Positions 34,585-43,612 of a stretch of DNA of 64,000 nt are shown here, one piece after another. Under the pieces are notes generated by a model. That model saw nothing but the letters and a program-made list of their open reading frames with translations. It ran no database searches and was not told where the DNA came from. The stretch lies in the NCBI RefSeq assembly GCF_008041945.1, contig NZ_VKAD01000001.1, positions 558,001 through 622,000 of the forward strand, read 5' to 3'. A program made the position numbers and the translations under genes. Position 1 is the stretch's first letter; every line of letters starts with the position of its first letter. This stretch comes from Reinekea thalattae (GTDB lineage Bacteria > Pseudomonadota > Gammaproteobacteria > Pseudomonadales > Natronospirillaceae).

Positions 34585-35286
34585 TTAGCTGCCTGATAAA
34601 TTTAACGATTCGACAGTTACCCCGAGATGGACATTATTCCAGACCAGGTCTTCAACCAGTCGTTCAATTAATAGCTGAGCACTGTTACGGTTCGGTGACT
34701 GCTTGAACAGGTCGAAAGCAATCTTGCAGGAGTTCGCCAAGGTGCGCTGTTGAGTACAGCAATTTAGGTATCGTAGTGTGTACTTCGTTAATTCCTTCGG
34801 AGTGTAGCGTGACAGCTGCGTGAATAGTTGCTGGCTTTGTTCATTTTCTTTTTGCTTATTCAACTCGTACAGCGCCGACTTGAGCCCGGATTCTACCGCT
34901 TCACTTAAGGTTTTGATGCCGGTAAGCTTTTTGTATTCCACCAGATCCCGATGTGCCTCGGTCGTTAAAGTAATGTTTACCGGTTTGATTTGTAAGCGCT
35001 GTTCTCGACGTCGACGTTTTTTTGCTGATAGTGCCTTGCGATAACGAGCGCGATCTTCTTCGGTAATCGAATGATCTAACAGCTGCTGCAACTTTCTGAG
35101 CATTTCATTGGTTGGTTTTTCAACCTGTCGCCATTGAGCAATTGACTGTTGAATCGAGCTAATACCCATTTCATGGATTGGATGTTCTGGCTGGAGCAAC
35201 CACTGCCGTTGATGAGTTTGATATTCAAACCAATCTAAGCAATCCAGCCAATCCTGACTGCTAATGCGATATCGAGGGCGAGCCAT
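34585..35286 (-). CDS. MatP-like ribbon-helix-helix DNA-binding protein
   Basis: 233 residues, basic. The central part, about residues 84-140, aligns by eye without gaps to the DNA-binding part of E. coli MatP: a basic run SAKKRRRREQRL, then the RHH strand VNITLTTEAHRDLVEYKKL and TLSEAV before the last helix. MatP organises the chromosome terminus by binding matS sites. The C-terminal 90 residues are longer than in enterobacterial MatP and unrecognised. A palindrome GACTAC-AAC-GTAGAC lies 37-51 bases upstream. The gene could be a distant MatP or another RHH regulator. Confidence 0.5.
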   Translation of the reverse strand: MARPRYRISSQDWLDCLDWFEYQTHQRQWLLQPEHPIHEMGISSIQQSIAQWRQVEKPTNEMLRKLQQLLDHSITEEDRARYRKALSAKKRRRREQRLQIKPVNITLTTEAHRDLVEYKKLTGIKTLSEAVESGLKSALYELNKQKENEQSQQLFTQLSRYTPKELTKYTLRYLNCCTQQRTLANSCKIAFDLFKQSPNRNSAQLLIERLVEDLVWNNVHLGVTVESLNLSGS

Positions 35287-35322
35287 AAAAAACCTATTCG
35301 AAGTTTAAAATAGCGTTATTAT

Positions 35323-35337
35323 GACTACAACGTAGAC
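35323..35337. promoter_or_regulatory. GACTAC-AAC-GTAGAC palindrome upstream of the MatP-like gene
   Basis: Inverted repeat CTAC-AAC-GTAG with extended arms in the short gap between the response regulator and the MatP-like gene. The spacing and the R-N-Y centre recall the layout of matS, with different half-sites. A near-identical core CTACAATGTAG occurs at 1500-1510. Confidence 0.35.
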
Positions 35338-35343
35338 GATAGA

Positions 35344-36015
35344 TCAAATAATTCCCTGTTCTATCGCTCTAAGCACGGCACGGGTTCGATCGCGCACTTT
35401 CAGCTTAAACAGAATATTTGAGACATGGTTTTTGATAGTCCCTTCGGATTTAAAGATGGCCCGAGAGATCTCTTTATTGGAATAGCCGCCAGCCAACAGC
35501 CGTAAAATCTCTATTTCTCGCTTAGATAGCGGAGCCTCTATAGGTTCGTCTTCAACCTTACTTTCGACCTTACCTTTTAGGTCATCAAAGCCTTTGATCA
35601 GTCGTTCGGTTACCGCTGGTTGAATGAGCGTATCGCCCCGATTAACGGTTTCGATAGCTTCGACCAACGACTCTAATGACACGTCCTTTAGCAAAAAGCC
35701 TTTTGCACCAGAGCGAATACCATTGAGCACCAGATCATGATCATCAAAGGTGGTGAGTATAATCACCGGCACTTGAATAGTCTGTTGGCTCATACGCTGC
35801 AACGTTTCAATGCCATCCAGTCGTGGCATTCTGATATCCATGAGGATCACATCCAGCTCTTGTTGCGCGATAATCTCTAGTGCTTCTATACCATCAGAAG
35901 CTTCAGCCACGGTGCGAATATGGTCAGTAAGGTTCAGTAACGACTTAATGCCTTCACGAACTAAGTTTTGGTCATCGACCAGCATGATATTAATTGGTGT
36001 TGTTGTAACAGTCAT
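35344..36015 (-). CDS. NarL/FixJ-type response regulator
   Basis: 223-residue response regulator. The receiver domain has acidic residues in VDDQ, the phospho-acceptor Asp60 in VILMDIRMP, Thr in LTTFDD and Lys in LLKD. An acidic linker precedes the LuxR-type helix-turn-helix LSKREIEILRLLAGGYSNKE to GTIKNHVSNILFKL. It lies 14 bases after the histidine kinase gene and is surely its partner. The regulated genes are unknown; the pair sits between tctCBA and gor without an obvious functional tie to either. Confidence 0.92.
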   Translation of the reverse strand: MTVTTTPINIMLVDDQNLVREGIKSLLNLTDHIRTVAEASDGIEALEIIAQQELDVILMDIRMPRLDGIETLQRMSQQTIQVPVIILTTFDDHDLVLNGIRSGAKGFLLKDVSLESLVEAIETVNRGDTLIQPAVTERLIKGFDDLKGKVESKVEDEPIEAPLSKREIEILRLLAGGYSNKEISRAIFKSEGTIKNHVSNILFKLKVRDRTRAVLRAIEQGII

Positions 36016-36029
36016 GACCCACCTGTTTG

Positions 36030-37211
36030 TTAAGAAGGAATAAGGATTCTCAATATAAAATGATTATCCAGCGTAAACTCACACTGGCCACCAATCGCGT
36101 CAACCCGCTCTTGCATGCCCTTTAGGCCATTGCCCAGTTGGAATTCGCTGGCACCAACGCCATTATCTTCAATCTGTAATATCAGATGTTCATCTTCTTC
36201 ACGCAAGACAATCGACAGTGTATCGGCATTGGTATGCTTCAGGGTGTTAGTTATAGATTCTTGCACACATCGAAACAACACCTCAGCGATCCGATAGTCC
36301 TGAATGTGTACGTCGGCATCGTAATGCAGTTGCGATTTTAAGTTGGGGGTTTGCGTTATCAGTGCTTCCAGCGCTTCTTTAAGGTTTAGTTCGGTTTTCT
36401 CACGCATGTGCCCGACGGTTTCACGCACATCTTGCATCAGTTGACGCGACATCTGATACGCCTGCTGCACAGTTTGCTGAATAGCTGGCTCTTTAGCGGT
36501 ATAGGTTAAATATTGCAGTTTTAAAATAAGCGCAGATAAACCATGACCTAAGCCATCGTGTAAATCACGCGATATTCTAAGCCGTTCGCTCTGTTCCGTC
36601 GATTGCTTCAATAGCTCCTGCATGGCAACCAACTCTTTGTTCAGCCCTGCAATCTGCTCGTAAGCCGCCTTTTCTTGAATAATACGCAGCGCGATTCGGA
36701 TCGTCAGTAATTGGAGCGCCCCACCCATGGCAGAAACAAAAAAGGCATCCTCTGTTCCTGCTTTAAGGTGTAAGCAGTAATCGATAGCCATCAAAGCTAT
36801 GATGATGAGCATAGAATGAAACTGACCAAAGCAGATCGGCACCTGTGCCGCCAGTGCCACAGAAATAAGGATGTCCGCTGTTACACCTGGATCGCTATGC
36901 CAACGAATTAGCACAACCATAGCTAACTGACCGATAAAACCTAATCGCCGAACTAACTGCTGATTATTCTTAAACGGCCGGTAGCGAGCCTTGTTATAAG
37001 GCTGATCTCGCGTGGTCAGATAGAAAAAATAAATTGCCAGCAACAGGGCCGCGGCAATTAAAAATAATCGCACAACCCCTTTGCTGGACTCGATAGGATG
37101 AGCACTTAAGGTTAAATAACACACCACAGCCCATGCTAAATATCCGAGCATACCTTCTAGCTTTTGAGCTATAGATAGCTGAATGGTGGCATCTAGCGTC
37201 GGCTTATGCAC
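36030..37211 (-). CDS. Membrane histidine kinase, HisKA_3/DesK-NarX type
   Basis: 393-residue sensor kinase. The N-terminal half (residues about 15-180) has five or six transmembrane segments and no large periplasmic domain, so it probably senses a membrane or intramembrane signal. A coiled coil leads to the dimerisation domain with His218 in RISRDLHDGLGHGLSALI. The HATPase_c domain has QESITNTLKH, DNGVGA and GNGLKGMQERV. The start is GTG at 37211 with AAGGG upstream. It is upstream of, and co-transcribed with, the NarL-type regulator. The signal is unknown. Confidence 0.9.
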   Translation of the reverse strand: MHKPTLDATIQLSIAQKLEGMLGYLAWAVVCYLTLSAHPIESSKGVVRLFLIAAALLLAIYFFYLTTRDQPYNKARYRPFKNNQQLVRRLGFIGQLAMVVLIRWHSDPGVTADILISVALAAQVPICFGQFHSMLIIIALMAIDYCLHLKAGTEDAFFVSAMGGALQLLTIRIALRIIQEKAAYEQIAGLNKELVAMQELLKQSTEQSERLRISRDLHDGLGHGLSALILKLQYLTYTAKEPAIQQTVQQAYQMSRQLMQDVRETVGHMREKTELNLKEALEALITQTPNLKSQLHYDADVHIQDYRIAEVLFRCVQESITNTLKHTNADTLSIVLREEDEHLILQIEDNGVGASEFQLGNGLKGMQERVDAIGGQCEFTLDNHFILRILIPS

Positions 37212-37288
37212 AGATCACGCCCTTATGCCATCGGCAGCCACTGGCTGCGATAACAACGAAACGGCAATGTTGCATGACCACTCGAGCA

Positions 37289-38668
37289 TCAGTCCGTCTT
37301 ACGACCAATAACACGGCTAACAGAGCCCATGGTGACAAACTCCTCGGCGGCAGTAGGATGAATGGCTACGGTGTTATCGAAATCACTCTTGGTAGCACCA
37401 GCTTGCATCGCAACACCAATCCCCTGAATAATCTCACCGGCGTCTGAGCCAACCATATGGCAGCCAATCACTTTATCGGTCTCGGTATCAACCAATAGCT
37501 TCATTAGCATGCGTTGTGAACTGCCTGACAGCGTGTTTTTCATCGGCCGGAAAATGCTTTCGTACACCTCGACGCGATCATACTTCGCTGCGGCTTCATC
37601 TTCGGTAAGGCCAACCGTTCCGATATTAGGCTGACAGAAGACTGCGGTAGGAATCAGATCATAGTTAACGCTGTATTTGGGTGTTTCGCCAAATAGGTGA
37701 TTCGCAAGGTACATACCCTCGGCAATCGCTACAGGCGTCAGCTGGGCACGATCAATGACATCGCCAACGGCGTAAATATTGGCAACATTAGTTTGATACT
37801 GATCATTCACAGCAATACTGCCTTTGCTGGTCAACGCAACACCAGCGGCATCTAGGTTCAATGGTTCAACCAACGGCTTGCGACCTGTTGCTGCAATAAT
37901 GGTGCCCGCCTCAAGTACGTTACCGCTGGTTAGGTGGGCTTTCAGCACACCGGATGCATCCTTTTCTACCTGCTCAATATTTTCACCGTAATGAACCTGA
38001 ATACCGGTTAACTCCAGTTGCTCAGAGACAAAGTCTCGCACACCACGATCAAAGCCACGTAACAGCTTATCGCCGCGGTAAACCAGATGCGTTTCGATAC
38101 CTAGACCATTCAAAATACCGGCAAATTCAACCGCAATGTAACCACCGCCGAGCACGATCATGCGTTCTGGTAAGGATTCCAGATAGAAAAACTCGTTTGA
38201 CGTTACGATATGCTCAGCACCAGCAATGTCTGGTTTAAAAGGCCAGCTGCCAGTAGCGATAAGGATTTTCTCAGCACTGACGGAACGATCACCAATACGC
38301 ACCTGATGCGCCGACTCAAACTGGGCGCTGCCATATAGGATCTCGACGTTATTGTTCTCTAATAGATTCTGGTAAATACCATTTAAGCGTTTAATTTCAT
38401 TGGTTTTGTTATCACGCAGCTTAACCCAATCAAATCGAGGCGTACCATCTACAGTGTAGCCAAAACCCTGCGCATCTTTGAAATGCTGGCCGTATTCAGA
38501 GGCATAGACAAACAGCTTTTTCGGTACGCAACCGACATTAACGCAAGTACCTCCAAGATCGCGAGACTCAACCACCGCAACCTTGGCGCCTAATTGAGCT
38601 GAAACTCGTGCTGCTCTAACACCACCGGAACCTGCACCAATGACCAGTAAATCGTAATCAAAACTCAT
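37289..38668 (-). CDS. gor: Glutathione-disulfide reductase
   Basis: NADPH-dependent flavoenzyme that reduces glutathione disulfide in the cytosol. The 459 residues carry the FAD-binding start YDLLVIGAGSGGVRAAR, the redox disulfide motif GGTCVNVGCVPKKL, an NADPH-binding GGGYIAVEFAGIL and the C-terminal HPTAAEEFVTM with the His-Glu pair acting on the thiolate. The size matches E. coli Gor. The ATG at 38668 follows AAGGA. It is flanked by same-strand genes (gspM upstream, the two-component pair downstream) but probably has its own promoter, given the 125-base gap. Confidence 0.94.
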   Translation of the reverse strand: MSFDYDLLVIGAGSGGVRAARVSAQLGAKVAVVESRDLGGTCVNVGCVPKKLFVYASEYGQHFKDAQGFGYTVDGTPRFDWVKLRDNKTNEIKRLNGIYQNLLENNNVEILYGSAQFESAHQVRIGDRSVSAEKILIATGSWPFKPDIAGAEHIVTSNEFFYLESLPERMIVLGGGYIAVEFAGILNGLGIETHLVYRGDKLLRGFDRGVRDFVSEQLELTGIQVHYGENIEQVEKDASGVLKAHLTSGNVLEAGTIIAATGRKPLVEPLNLDAAGVALTSKGSIAVNDQYQTNVANIYAVGDVIDRAQLTPVAIAEGMYLANHLFGETPKYSVNYDLIPTAVFCQPNIGTVGLTEDEAAAKYDRVEVYESIFRPMKNTLSGSSQRMLMKLLVDTETDKVIGCHMVGSDAGEIIQGIGVAMQAGATKSDFDNTVAIHPTAAEEFVTMGSVSRVIGRKTD

Positions 38669-38793
38669 CTATTATCCTTAGTTGTGCCTCTAGGCACGCG
38701 TCTTAATCATTAAAAAGTTATCTAACCAGCCATAGACACAGCGAGTTCATAGCAGTTCTCATGGAGGCCATAAAAAATCATACTAACCATAGC

Positions 38794-39276
38794 CTAAGGC
38801 AGTAATGTCACGCGAACATCAACATAGCCAGACTTAGCGCCCTGATCGACCACCAAATCGGTGTGAGCAATGCCCCGCTCTTCTAAACTTGCTAACCAGG
38901 CAATGACAGCACTAAAAGCTGCCTCCTCTAACCAGACTTTCAGATTGTTGCCATCCGGTTCAAAGCGTTGAATATCAAAACCATTCACGGCGGCCTGTTT
39001 ACGTACTTCGCTGTTTAGATCGGTCGTCGCGGAAACTGCGACATTCGCATTATTAGACATCGCTAAAGGCGCTAATCGGGTTAATTCTTGGTAAGTTTGC
39101 TGCGCCGCCGTTAAATTGGCCTTATGGCCTGCCAGCAGCCGATGTAACGGAGAAATAAGGCCAAAAACCAAAATAGCAACCACAAGCAAGCCAGAAAGCC
39201 ATTTTAACGCCAGCTGATCTCGCGCCGATAGTTGCTGCCAACGCTCTGTTAATTGGTTTAGAGTGTCTTGAAACAT
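38794..39276 (-). CDS. gspM: Type II secretion protein GspM
   Basis: Inner-membrane platform protein of the type II secretion system, 160 residues. A short cytoplasmic N terminus (WQQLSARDQLALKWL) precedes one membrane helix (LSGLLVVAILVFGLISPL) and a periplasmic ferredoxin-like domain that pairs with GspL. It is two bases after gspL and last in the cluster; no gspN follows. The GGGAGG site for its translation lies within the end of gspL. Sequence conservation in this family is low, so order and topology carry the call. Confidence 0.85.
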   Translation of the reverse strand: MFQDTLNQLTERWQQLSARDQLALKWLSGLLVVAILVFGLISPLHRLLAGHKANLTAAQQTYQELTRLAPLAMSNNANVAVSATTDLNSEVRKQAAVNGFDIQRFEPDGNNLKVWLEEAAFSAVIAWLASLEERGIAHTDLVVDQGAKSGYVDVRVTLLP

Positions 39277-39278
39277 CG

Positions 39279-40535
39279 CTACGCGCCTCCCTTTACCGCT
39301 TTAAAACGCGCTCGAATTTGATCGTTATCTTGATTCGCAGAATAAGAAACCTCATAACCCTGCTCATCTAAATGTGAATTAAGCTGTTCAAACAGCTGAT
39401 ACGCCTCACTGCTCGACCCTTCGCTCACCAATAGAGTAAACAGCGCTTCGTTACGTTGCGCATTAAAACGAAAATCTTCCATCAGTGCAGAACCAGATGC
39501 CGTTGCAAGGTCGTTTAAAATTCCGAGCGCAGACGAATGCTGTTCTGCAATGCCAGTATTGCCTGCGGCTAAGGCTCGCATTTCTCGAACCATAAGCGGG
39601 CGCTGTATACGTTTTTGCGCACCAAAGACCTGTAAAAACACCGCTTCACTGGCCGCCCATGTTTGATCAACCTGGCGCTTAAGTTGTTGGTTAGTTAATA
39701 AAGCCATAATCAGCAGCAACAACATTGTCACGCATGCAGCTAGGCTGACTGGTAACCAGGGACGCCATGAGTTGCTTTGTCGCTTTGGTCTAAAGGCACC
39801 TTGCAAGATATTCAATGATGATTGATGAGCTCGCAGCGATAACAGCCATTGACCGTTATAGGACCGATTGCGCCAATCAACCTGATAACCACTGGCTTGT
39901 AACTCGTTGGCTAATATTTTTGCAGGCCCTTCGGCACTGTCACTATGAATCACAATAGTCTGATCGCTTGCTAGCTGATGTTGTTGTGCCCATAAATCAA
40001 ACCATTCTGAAAAACCCTGACTGTGAATTTGATGCGCTTCGGCTTGGTAACATAGACGCACCTGCTGCTCATCGAGTTGGATGGTGAGCTCATTAGCATC
40101 ATCGGCAGCCAGCAGTTCATGCTCTGAATAGGCCTCGGCAACAAGAAAACCTTCAGATTCTAGCGACGCTAACACCTCGGTTAACTGAGCTGTCTGGCTC
40201 ACTAAAACGCGCAATTGCCCCTGTTCAGGCTTACCCAATGGAATAAGGTGAAGTTCCTCTACCGATTGTGCCAAGGCATCCTCACAGGCAAACTTCAGTG
40301 CATCTGGACTGAGTTTTTTTATCGCGCTAGGAACTTGGATACTGATGGTTGAAAACCAGAGTGCGGGTAGATAAAGCCGACATTCAACCTGATCGAAATT
40401 TTTCCGCCGCTTGTCATGCGCTAATTGATCGAGCGAGCCTTGCTGTAATTGTGCGTTGAGTCGCTGCGGCGTTAAGTGCCATGCCCAGAGGATATCTCCT
40501 TCATTGGTCCACTTAAGTGTTAATTGGATACTCAT
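39279..40535 (-). CDS. gspL: Type II secretion protein GspL
   Basis: Bitopic platform protein that links the cytoplasmic ATPase GspE to the inner-membrane assembly. The 418 residues comprise an actin-like cytoplasmic domain (residues 1-240), a membrane helix around WLPVSLAACVTMLLLLIMAL and a periplasmic domain of about 150 residues. I start at the ATG at 40535; a TTG one codon upstream is in frame. It follows gspK by seven bases. The call rests on cluster order and domain layout, which fit the family. Confidence 0.86.
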   Translation of the reverse strand: MSIQLTLKWTNEGDILWAWHLTPQRLNAQLQQGSLDQLAHDKRRKNFDQVECRLYLPALWFSTISIQVPSAIKKLSPDALKFACEDALAQSVEELHLIPLGKPEQGQLRVLVSQTAQLTEVLASLESEGFLVAEAYSEHELLAADDANELTIQLDEQQVRLCYQAEAHQIHSQGFSEWFDLWAQQHQLASDQTIVIHSDSAEGPAKILANELQASGYQVDWRNRSYNGQWLLSLRAHQSSLNILQGAFRPKRQSNSWRPWLPVSLAACVTMLLLLIMALLTNQQLKRQVDQTWAASEAVFLQVFGAQKRIQRPLMVREMRALAAGNTGIAEQHSSALGILNDLATASGSALMEDFRFNAQRNEALFTLLVSEGSSSEAYQLFEQLNSHLDEQGYEVSYSANQDNDQIRARFKAVKGGA

Positions 40536-40542
40536 CAATGCT

Positions 40543-41529
40543 CTACTCTTCTTCTATCGGCAGTTCAGTATAGGTACCGATGTAAACGGGATCGTCTGCA
40601 ATGGGGTTGGGTTCATTAAGAGACTGATTACGCCCAAAAACAGTCGCCTGACCACTGTCGTTGTCACGGTATAACAAAGTTGTACAGTTAAGTAAACGCG
40701 AGCCATACGAGGCTTCACTGTACAGTTCAAACCAAGAGGAACTGACCGACAATTGGTTTAGGTATTTGCTTGTATCATTGTTCTGCCGAAAGATACTTGC
40801 CGACAAAAAATCATCCACCGAGCTGAAGCCTTCTTCACCACGGCTCTCAACTAACCCTTCGGCTGAAGACTCATCAATAAAGGCAGCAATACTCTGAATA
40901 ACTAACGCAGGAGCCGTATTAATATTTAATGAGCTATCTGCCGGTAACGCACTCAGATAAGGCGTTAATGTTTGGTATCCATCAAACGATACGGCTTTTA
41001 ATAGCAGTAATTCCGATAAATCGGCCATTTCTCGCTTCGATGCCGCATAGGCAGGTTGCTCGTAAGCGTAACTTAACGATGAATCTGACTCTGAAGAAAA
41101 CCAGTTATACAGCTCTTCGGCAATGTCCTCTTCAAGCTCAAGCAATAGCAATAATCGCTGCAGTGCTTTTAATGAGCTATCTCGATCTGGGCTACTCTGA
41201 GCTAACCAATTTACATTAAATCGTCCTTGTAAATCATGCAGCTGAGAGCTTAATAACCAACCAGGCGATGGTGGAAAGATACTGTTCGTGGTATTCCACA
41301 GTTCATAGAGGTGATCGGTTGTACTGTATTGGCTATCAACATAGAGGCCAACCATTGCAACATCTTCTGCGCTTTCAATGTAGCTTTGCGCCTGACTGAC
41401 AAAGAGTTGTTGTGATACGCGTTCAATCTGAATGCGTTGCTCGTACTGCATTTTTGCCGCGACAATGATTAGTATCGCAAACACCAACATTACCTGTATC
41501 AATACAAAACCGCCTTGTTTCGTGCGCAT
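40543..41529 (-). CDS. gspK: Type II secretion minor pseudopilin GspK
   Basis: Large minor pseudopilin that caps the pseudopilus tip with GspI and GspJ. The prepilin N terminus is MRTKQGGFVLIQVMLVFAIL, with cleavage expected after the second glycine. As usual for GspK, the +5 Glu is absent (Gln here). The globular part (328 residues in all) contains LININ-like features such as SSLNINTAPALVIQSIAAF and DEE-rich segments for calcium. It overlaps gspJ by one base as TAATG. Cleavage needs a prepilin peptidase, which is not encoded here. Confidence 0.88.
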   Translation of the reverse strand: MRTKQGGFVLIQVMLVFAILIIVAAKMQYEQRIQIERVSQQLFVSQAQSYIESAEDVAMVGLYVDSQYSTTDHLYELWNTTNSIFPPSPGWLLSSQLHDLQGRFNVNWLAQSSPDRDSSLKALQRLLLLLELEEDIAEELYNWFSSESDSSLSYAYEQPAYAASKREMADLSELLLLKAVSFDGYQTLTPYLSALPADSSLNINTAPALVIQSIAAFIDESSAEGLVESRGEEGFSSVDDFLSASIFRQNNDTSKYLNQLSVSSSWFELYSEASYGSRLLNCTTLLYRDNDSGQATVFGRNQSLNEPNPIADDPVYIGTYTELPIEEE

Positions 41530-42224
41530 TATTGAGCCTCGCTTGGCAATTCAATTGATGGCACTCGAAATAAGCGAGTGTGCTGTTGATTCTGTATGCC
41601 AGTGGTCAGCACCCATTCGACAGCCGTTGTTACGCCGGTTAATTGGCCGGTAGTTGCGTCGAGAACCGGTGGCTCAGTTTGATAATCGAACGATTGCGTT
41701 GCCGTGCTATAAACCCAAAAACGCCATTGCAATTCAGAAACAGGTCGCAGTAACAGTTGATTTGACCAATCTAATGAGCCGTCATCATCTAGATGCGCAC
41801 GATAACTTCGCACTAAACAGTCTAAAACTTCGTCATCTTCAGGCTCTTGCCAAGGGCACTGCTCTGCGCCGTTTTCTACCAAGGTATAGCGTACACGCTG
41901 TAACGATGAACGCTCATAGCTCATTACCCGACTGGTCGCCCAACCATTACGGGTCAGCACTAATCCTTCATAGTCTAAAGTCAACGCTAATTGATACTCA
42001 TCGAACGCATCTTTGACCGAGCGAGTTGGTGCGAGCTGTAAAAAGTCGCGTTCAATCACTGACATTGCACGGGCTAACTGACTTAGCTCTTCAGCGTGTA
42101 CACCCAAATTATCACGGGTTGTGACGCTGCTGTTGAACAGACGAAGTGTTCCAAGCGCAATAATTGAGCCGATGGCAAGAGAAATAAGTAATTCAACCAG
42201 AGTTAAGCCCGTCTGCTGTTTCAT
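41529..42224 (-). CDS. gspJ: Type II secretion minor pseudopilin GspJ
   Basis: Minor pseudopilin of 231 residues. The leader MKQQTG is followed by the methylated-pilin signature LTLVELLISLAIGSIIALGT, including Glu at +5. The rest is the GspJ fold, with QLARAMSVIERDFLQLAPTR and LSELQWRFWVY-like segments shared with the family. Its start overlaps the gspI stop as ATGA and its stop overlaps the gspK start, so the IJK module is translationally coupled. It assembles with GspI and GspK at the tip of the pseudopilus. Confidence 0.9.
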   Translation of the reverse strand: MKQQTGLTLVELLISLAIGSIIALGTLRLFNSSVTTRDNLGVHAEELSQLARAMSVIERDFLQLAPTRSVKDAFDEYQLALTLDYEGLVLTRNGWATSRVMSYERSSLQRVRYTLVENGAEQCPWQEPEDDEVLDCLVRSYRAHLDDDGSLDWSNQLLLRPVSELQWRFWVYSTATQSFDYQTEPPVLDATTGQLTGVTTAVEWVLTTGIQNQQHTRLFRVPSIELPSEAQ

Positions 42225-42607
42225 AGGCTGATAACCTTACCCAGCGTTGCGCGTAAGGTATCAACATACTGCTGTTGACCAAGCACACGAGAGGACAATT
42301 CGACATGACGTAAATAGCTGCCGAGTAGCTCTGAGTCTTCAACCTGAACTTCGATATCAACCAACCAGGTTTGACCGTTATATTCATACTCACGATCGGT
42401 ACTGCCTGAGCGAGGAAAACTTTCTGCTAAACGCATTTCGGTGAGCACATTTTGATTCACCCAGCGACCTTGCAATTGTTCATCCAACTGCCGCGCGGTA
42501 CGTAGAGATTGAATGTTGGTCAAGGTAATTGTCGAAGCCAGCAGCGCAAAAATAAACAGCGCAATCATTAGCTCGACTAAGGTAAAGCCTCGGCTAGCGC
42601 GATACAC
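42221..42607 (-). CDS. gspI: Type II secretion minor pseudopilin GspI
   Basis: Minor pseudopilin of 128 residues. After the leader MYRASRG comes FTLVELMIALFIFALLAST with the conserved Glu. The remainder is GspI-like, with RWVNQNVLTEMRLAESFP. Initiation is at GTG 42607: an in-frame TGA two codons upstream excludes a longer form. The gene overlaps the end of gspH by 14 bases. It nucleates the GspIJK tip complex. Confidence 0.9.
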   Translation of the reverse strand: MYRASRGFTLVELMIALFIFALLASTITLTNIQSLRTARQLDEQLQGRWVNQNVLTEMRLAESFPRSGSTDREYEYNGQTWLVDIEVQVEDSELLGSYLRHVELSSRVLGQQQYVDTLRATLGKVISL

Positions 42608-43145
42608 GATTCAACTCCATTCGATTATAACCGTCGGCGGTTAACTCAATGAATTCATCCGTATAGCTCTGTTGGGAAATTCGAAATAGAAAAGAAGGCT
42701 GATATTCTTCGGATGCAAATAAAATAACGTGCGGTGTGATGGTTTCATGATCAGAAACCGCATTGCGTAACGACTGCCAATTATTGGATTCAATATCCAG
42801 CAGTAATTCAAATTCGAGCGACTCGATGTCATGGCCGTAAGAAAGTTGATCGACAACTTGCCAAACAATGGCAGCCTCACCAGCTGATCGATCGCCCTGC
42901 CGCCAGGTGAGGCTGATTATTTCAGACTGCAAAAAATACAGGCCTAAGTCTTCGTGGCTCATCAATGACTGCTCTTGCTGCTGTGTAAACCAATGCTGGA
43001 ACTGCTGGGCGATCTTTTCAGCCTGATCTAATGGGTCTGACTGCGGTACGATAAGCCGAACAGTCGCTGCGCCGATGGCGATGATTAACACCACCATCAT
43101 TAATTCAATCAGCGTAAAGCCAGTCTGTGGCGCAGTTCTTTTCAT
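42594..43145 (-). CDS. gspH: Type II secretion minor pseudopilin GspH
   Basis: Minor pseudopilin of 183 residues that joins the tip to the GspG filament. The leader MKRTAPQTG precedes FTLIELMMVVLIIAIGAATV with the conserved Glu at +5. The globular domain is mostly beta, with AAIVWQVVDQLSYGHD and LTADGYNRMELNRVSR at the end. It follows gspG by 11 bases and overlaps gspI. The C-terminal region is variable, as normal in this family. Confidence 0.88.
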   Translation of the reverse strand: MKRTAPQTGFTLIELMMVVLIIAIGAATVRLIVPQSDPLDQAEKIAQQFQHWFTQQQEQSLMSHEDLGLYFLQSEIISLTWRQGDRSAGEAAIVWQVVDQLSYGHDIESLEFELLLDIESNNWQSLRNAVSDHETITPHVILFASEEYQPSFLFRISQQSYTDEFIELTADGYNRMELNRVSR

Positions 43146-43156
43146 ACCGATTAAGC

Positions 43157-43600
43157 TTATAAATCGGAAGAAGAAATATCGGCGTTCACACCTTCGCCGC
43201 CAGCGCTATTGTCGGCACCGTAAGAGATGATTTCAGGTACACCAGACTCATTAATGTAGCCGTATTCATAATCCCATGGATCCATCGGTGTTTTTGGCAA
43301 ATAAGGACCACGCCAATTTCTAGCCTCAGGTGAACCACTCGGCTGGCTGACTAATGCTTCTAAGCCCTGATCCGTTGAAGGGTATGCCGAGTTGTGTAGA
43401 CGATACATCTCAAGTGCCTGAGAAATGGTTTTAATGTCTGTCTGTGCTGCTGTCACTCGAGCCTCATCGCCGCGGCCGACGACATTAGGTACAACTAATC
43501 CCATAATGATGCCGAGAATAACCAATACCACCATCAGCTCAATCAGCGTAAAACCACGTTGTTTTGTTGTACTGTTTTTATCTATCACTGAAATATCCAT
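43157..43600 (-). CDS. gspG: Type II secretion major pseudopilin GspG
   Basis: Major pseudopilin, 147 residues, which polymerises into the pseudopilus that pushes substrates through the outer-membrane channel. The leader MDISVIDKNSTTKQRG is longer than average and is followed by FTLIELMVVLVILGIIMGLV. The signature NWRGPYLPKTPMDPWDYEY and the calcium-site region ISYGADNSAGGEGVNADI are highly typical. It lies between gspF (12 bases) and gspH (11 bases). Confidence 0.95.
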   Translation of the reverse strand: MDISVIDKNSTTKQRGFTLIELMVVLVILGIIMGLVVPNVVGRGDEARVTAAQTDIKTISQALEMYRLHNSAYPSTDQGLEALVSQPSGSPEARNWRGPYLPKTPMDPWDYEYGYINESGVPEIISYGADNSAGGEGVNADISSSDL

Positions 43601-43612
43601 CCTTACCTTTTC

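Noticed and set aside
37232-37246. GCAGCC-ACT-GGCTGC hairpin downstream of gor
   Set aside because: Perfect but without a T run and with a three-base loop; not enough to call a terminator.
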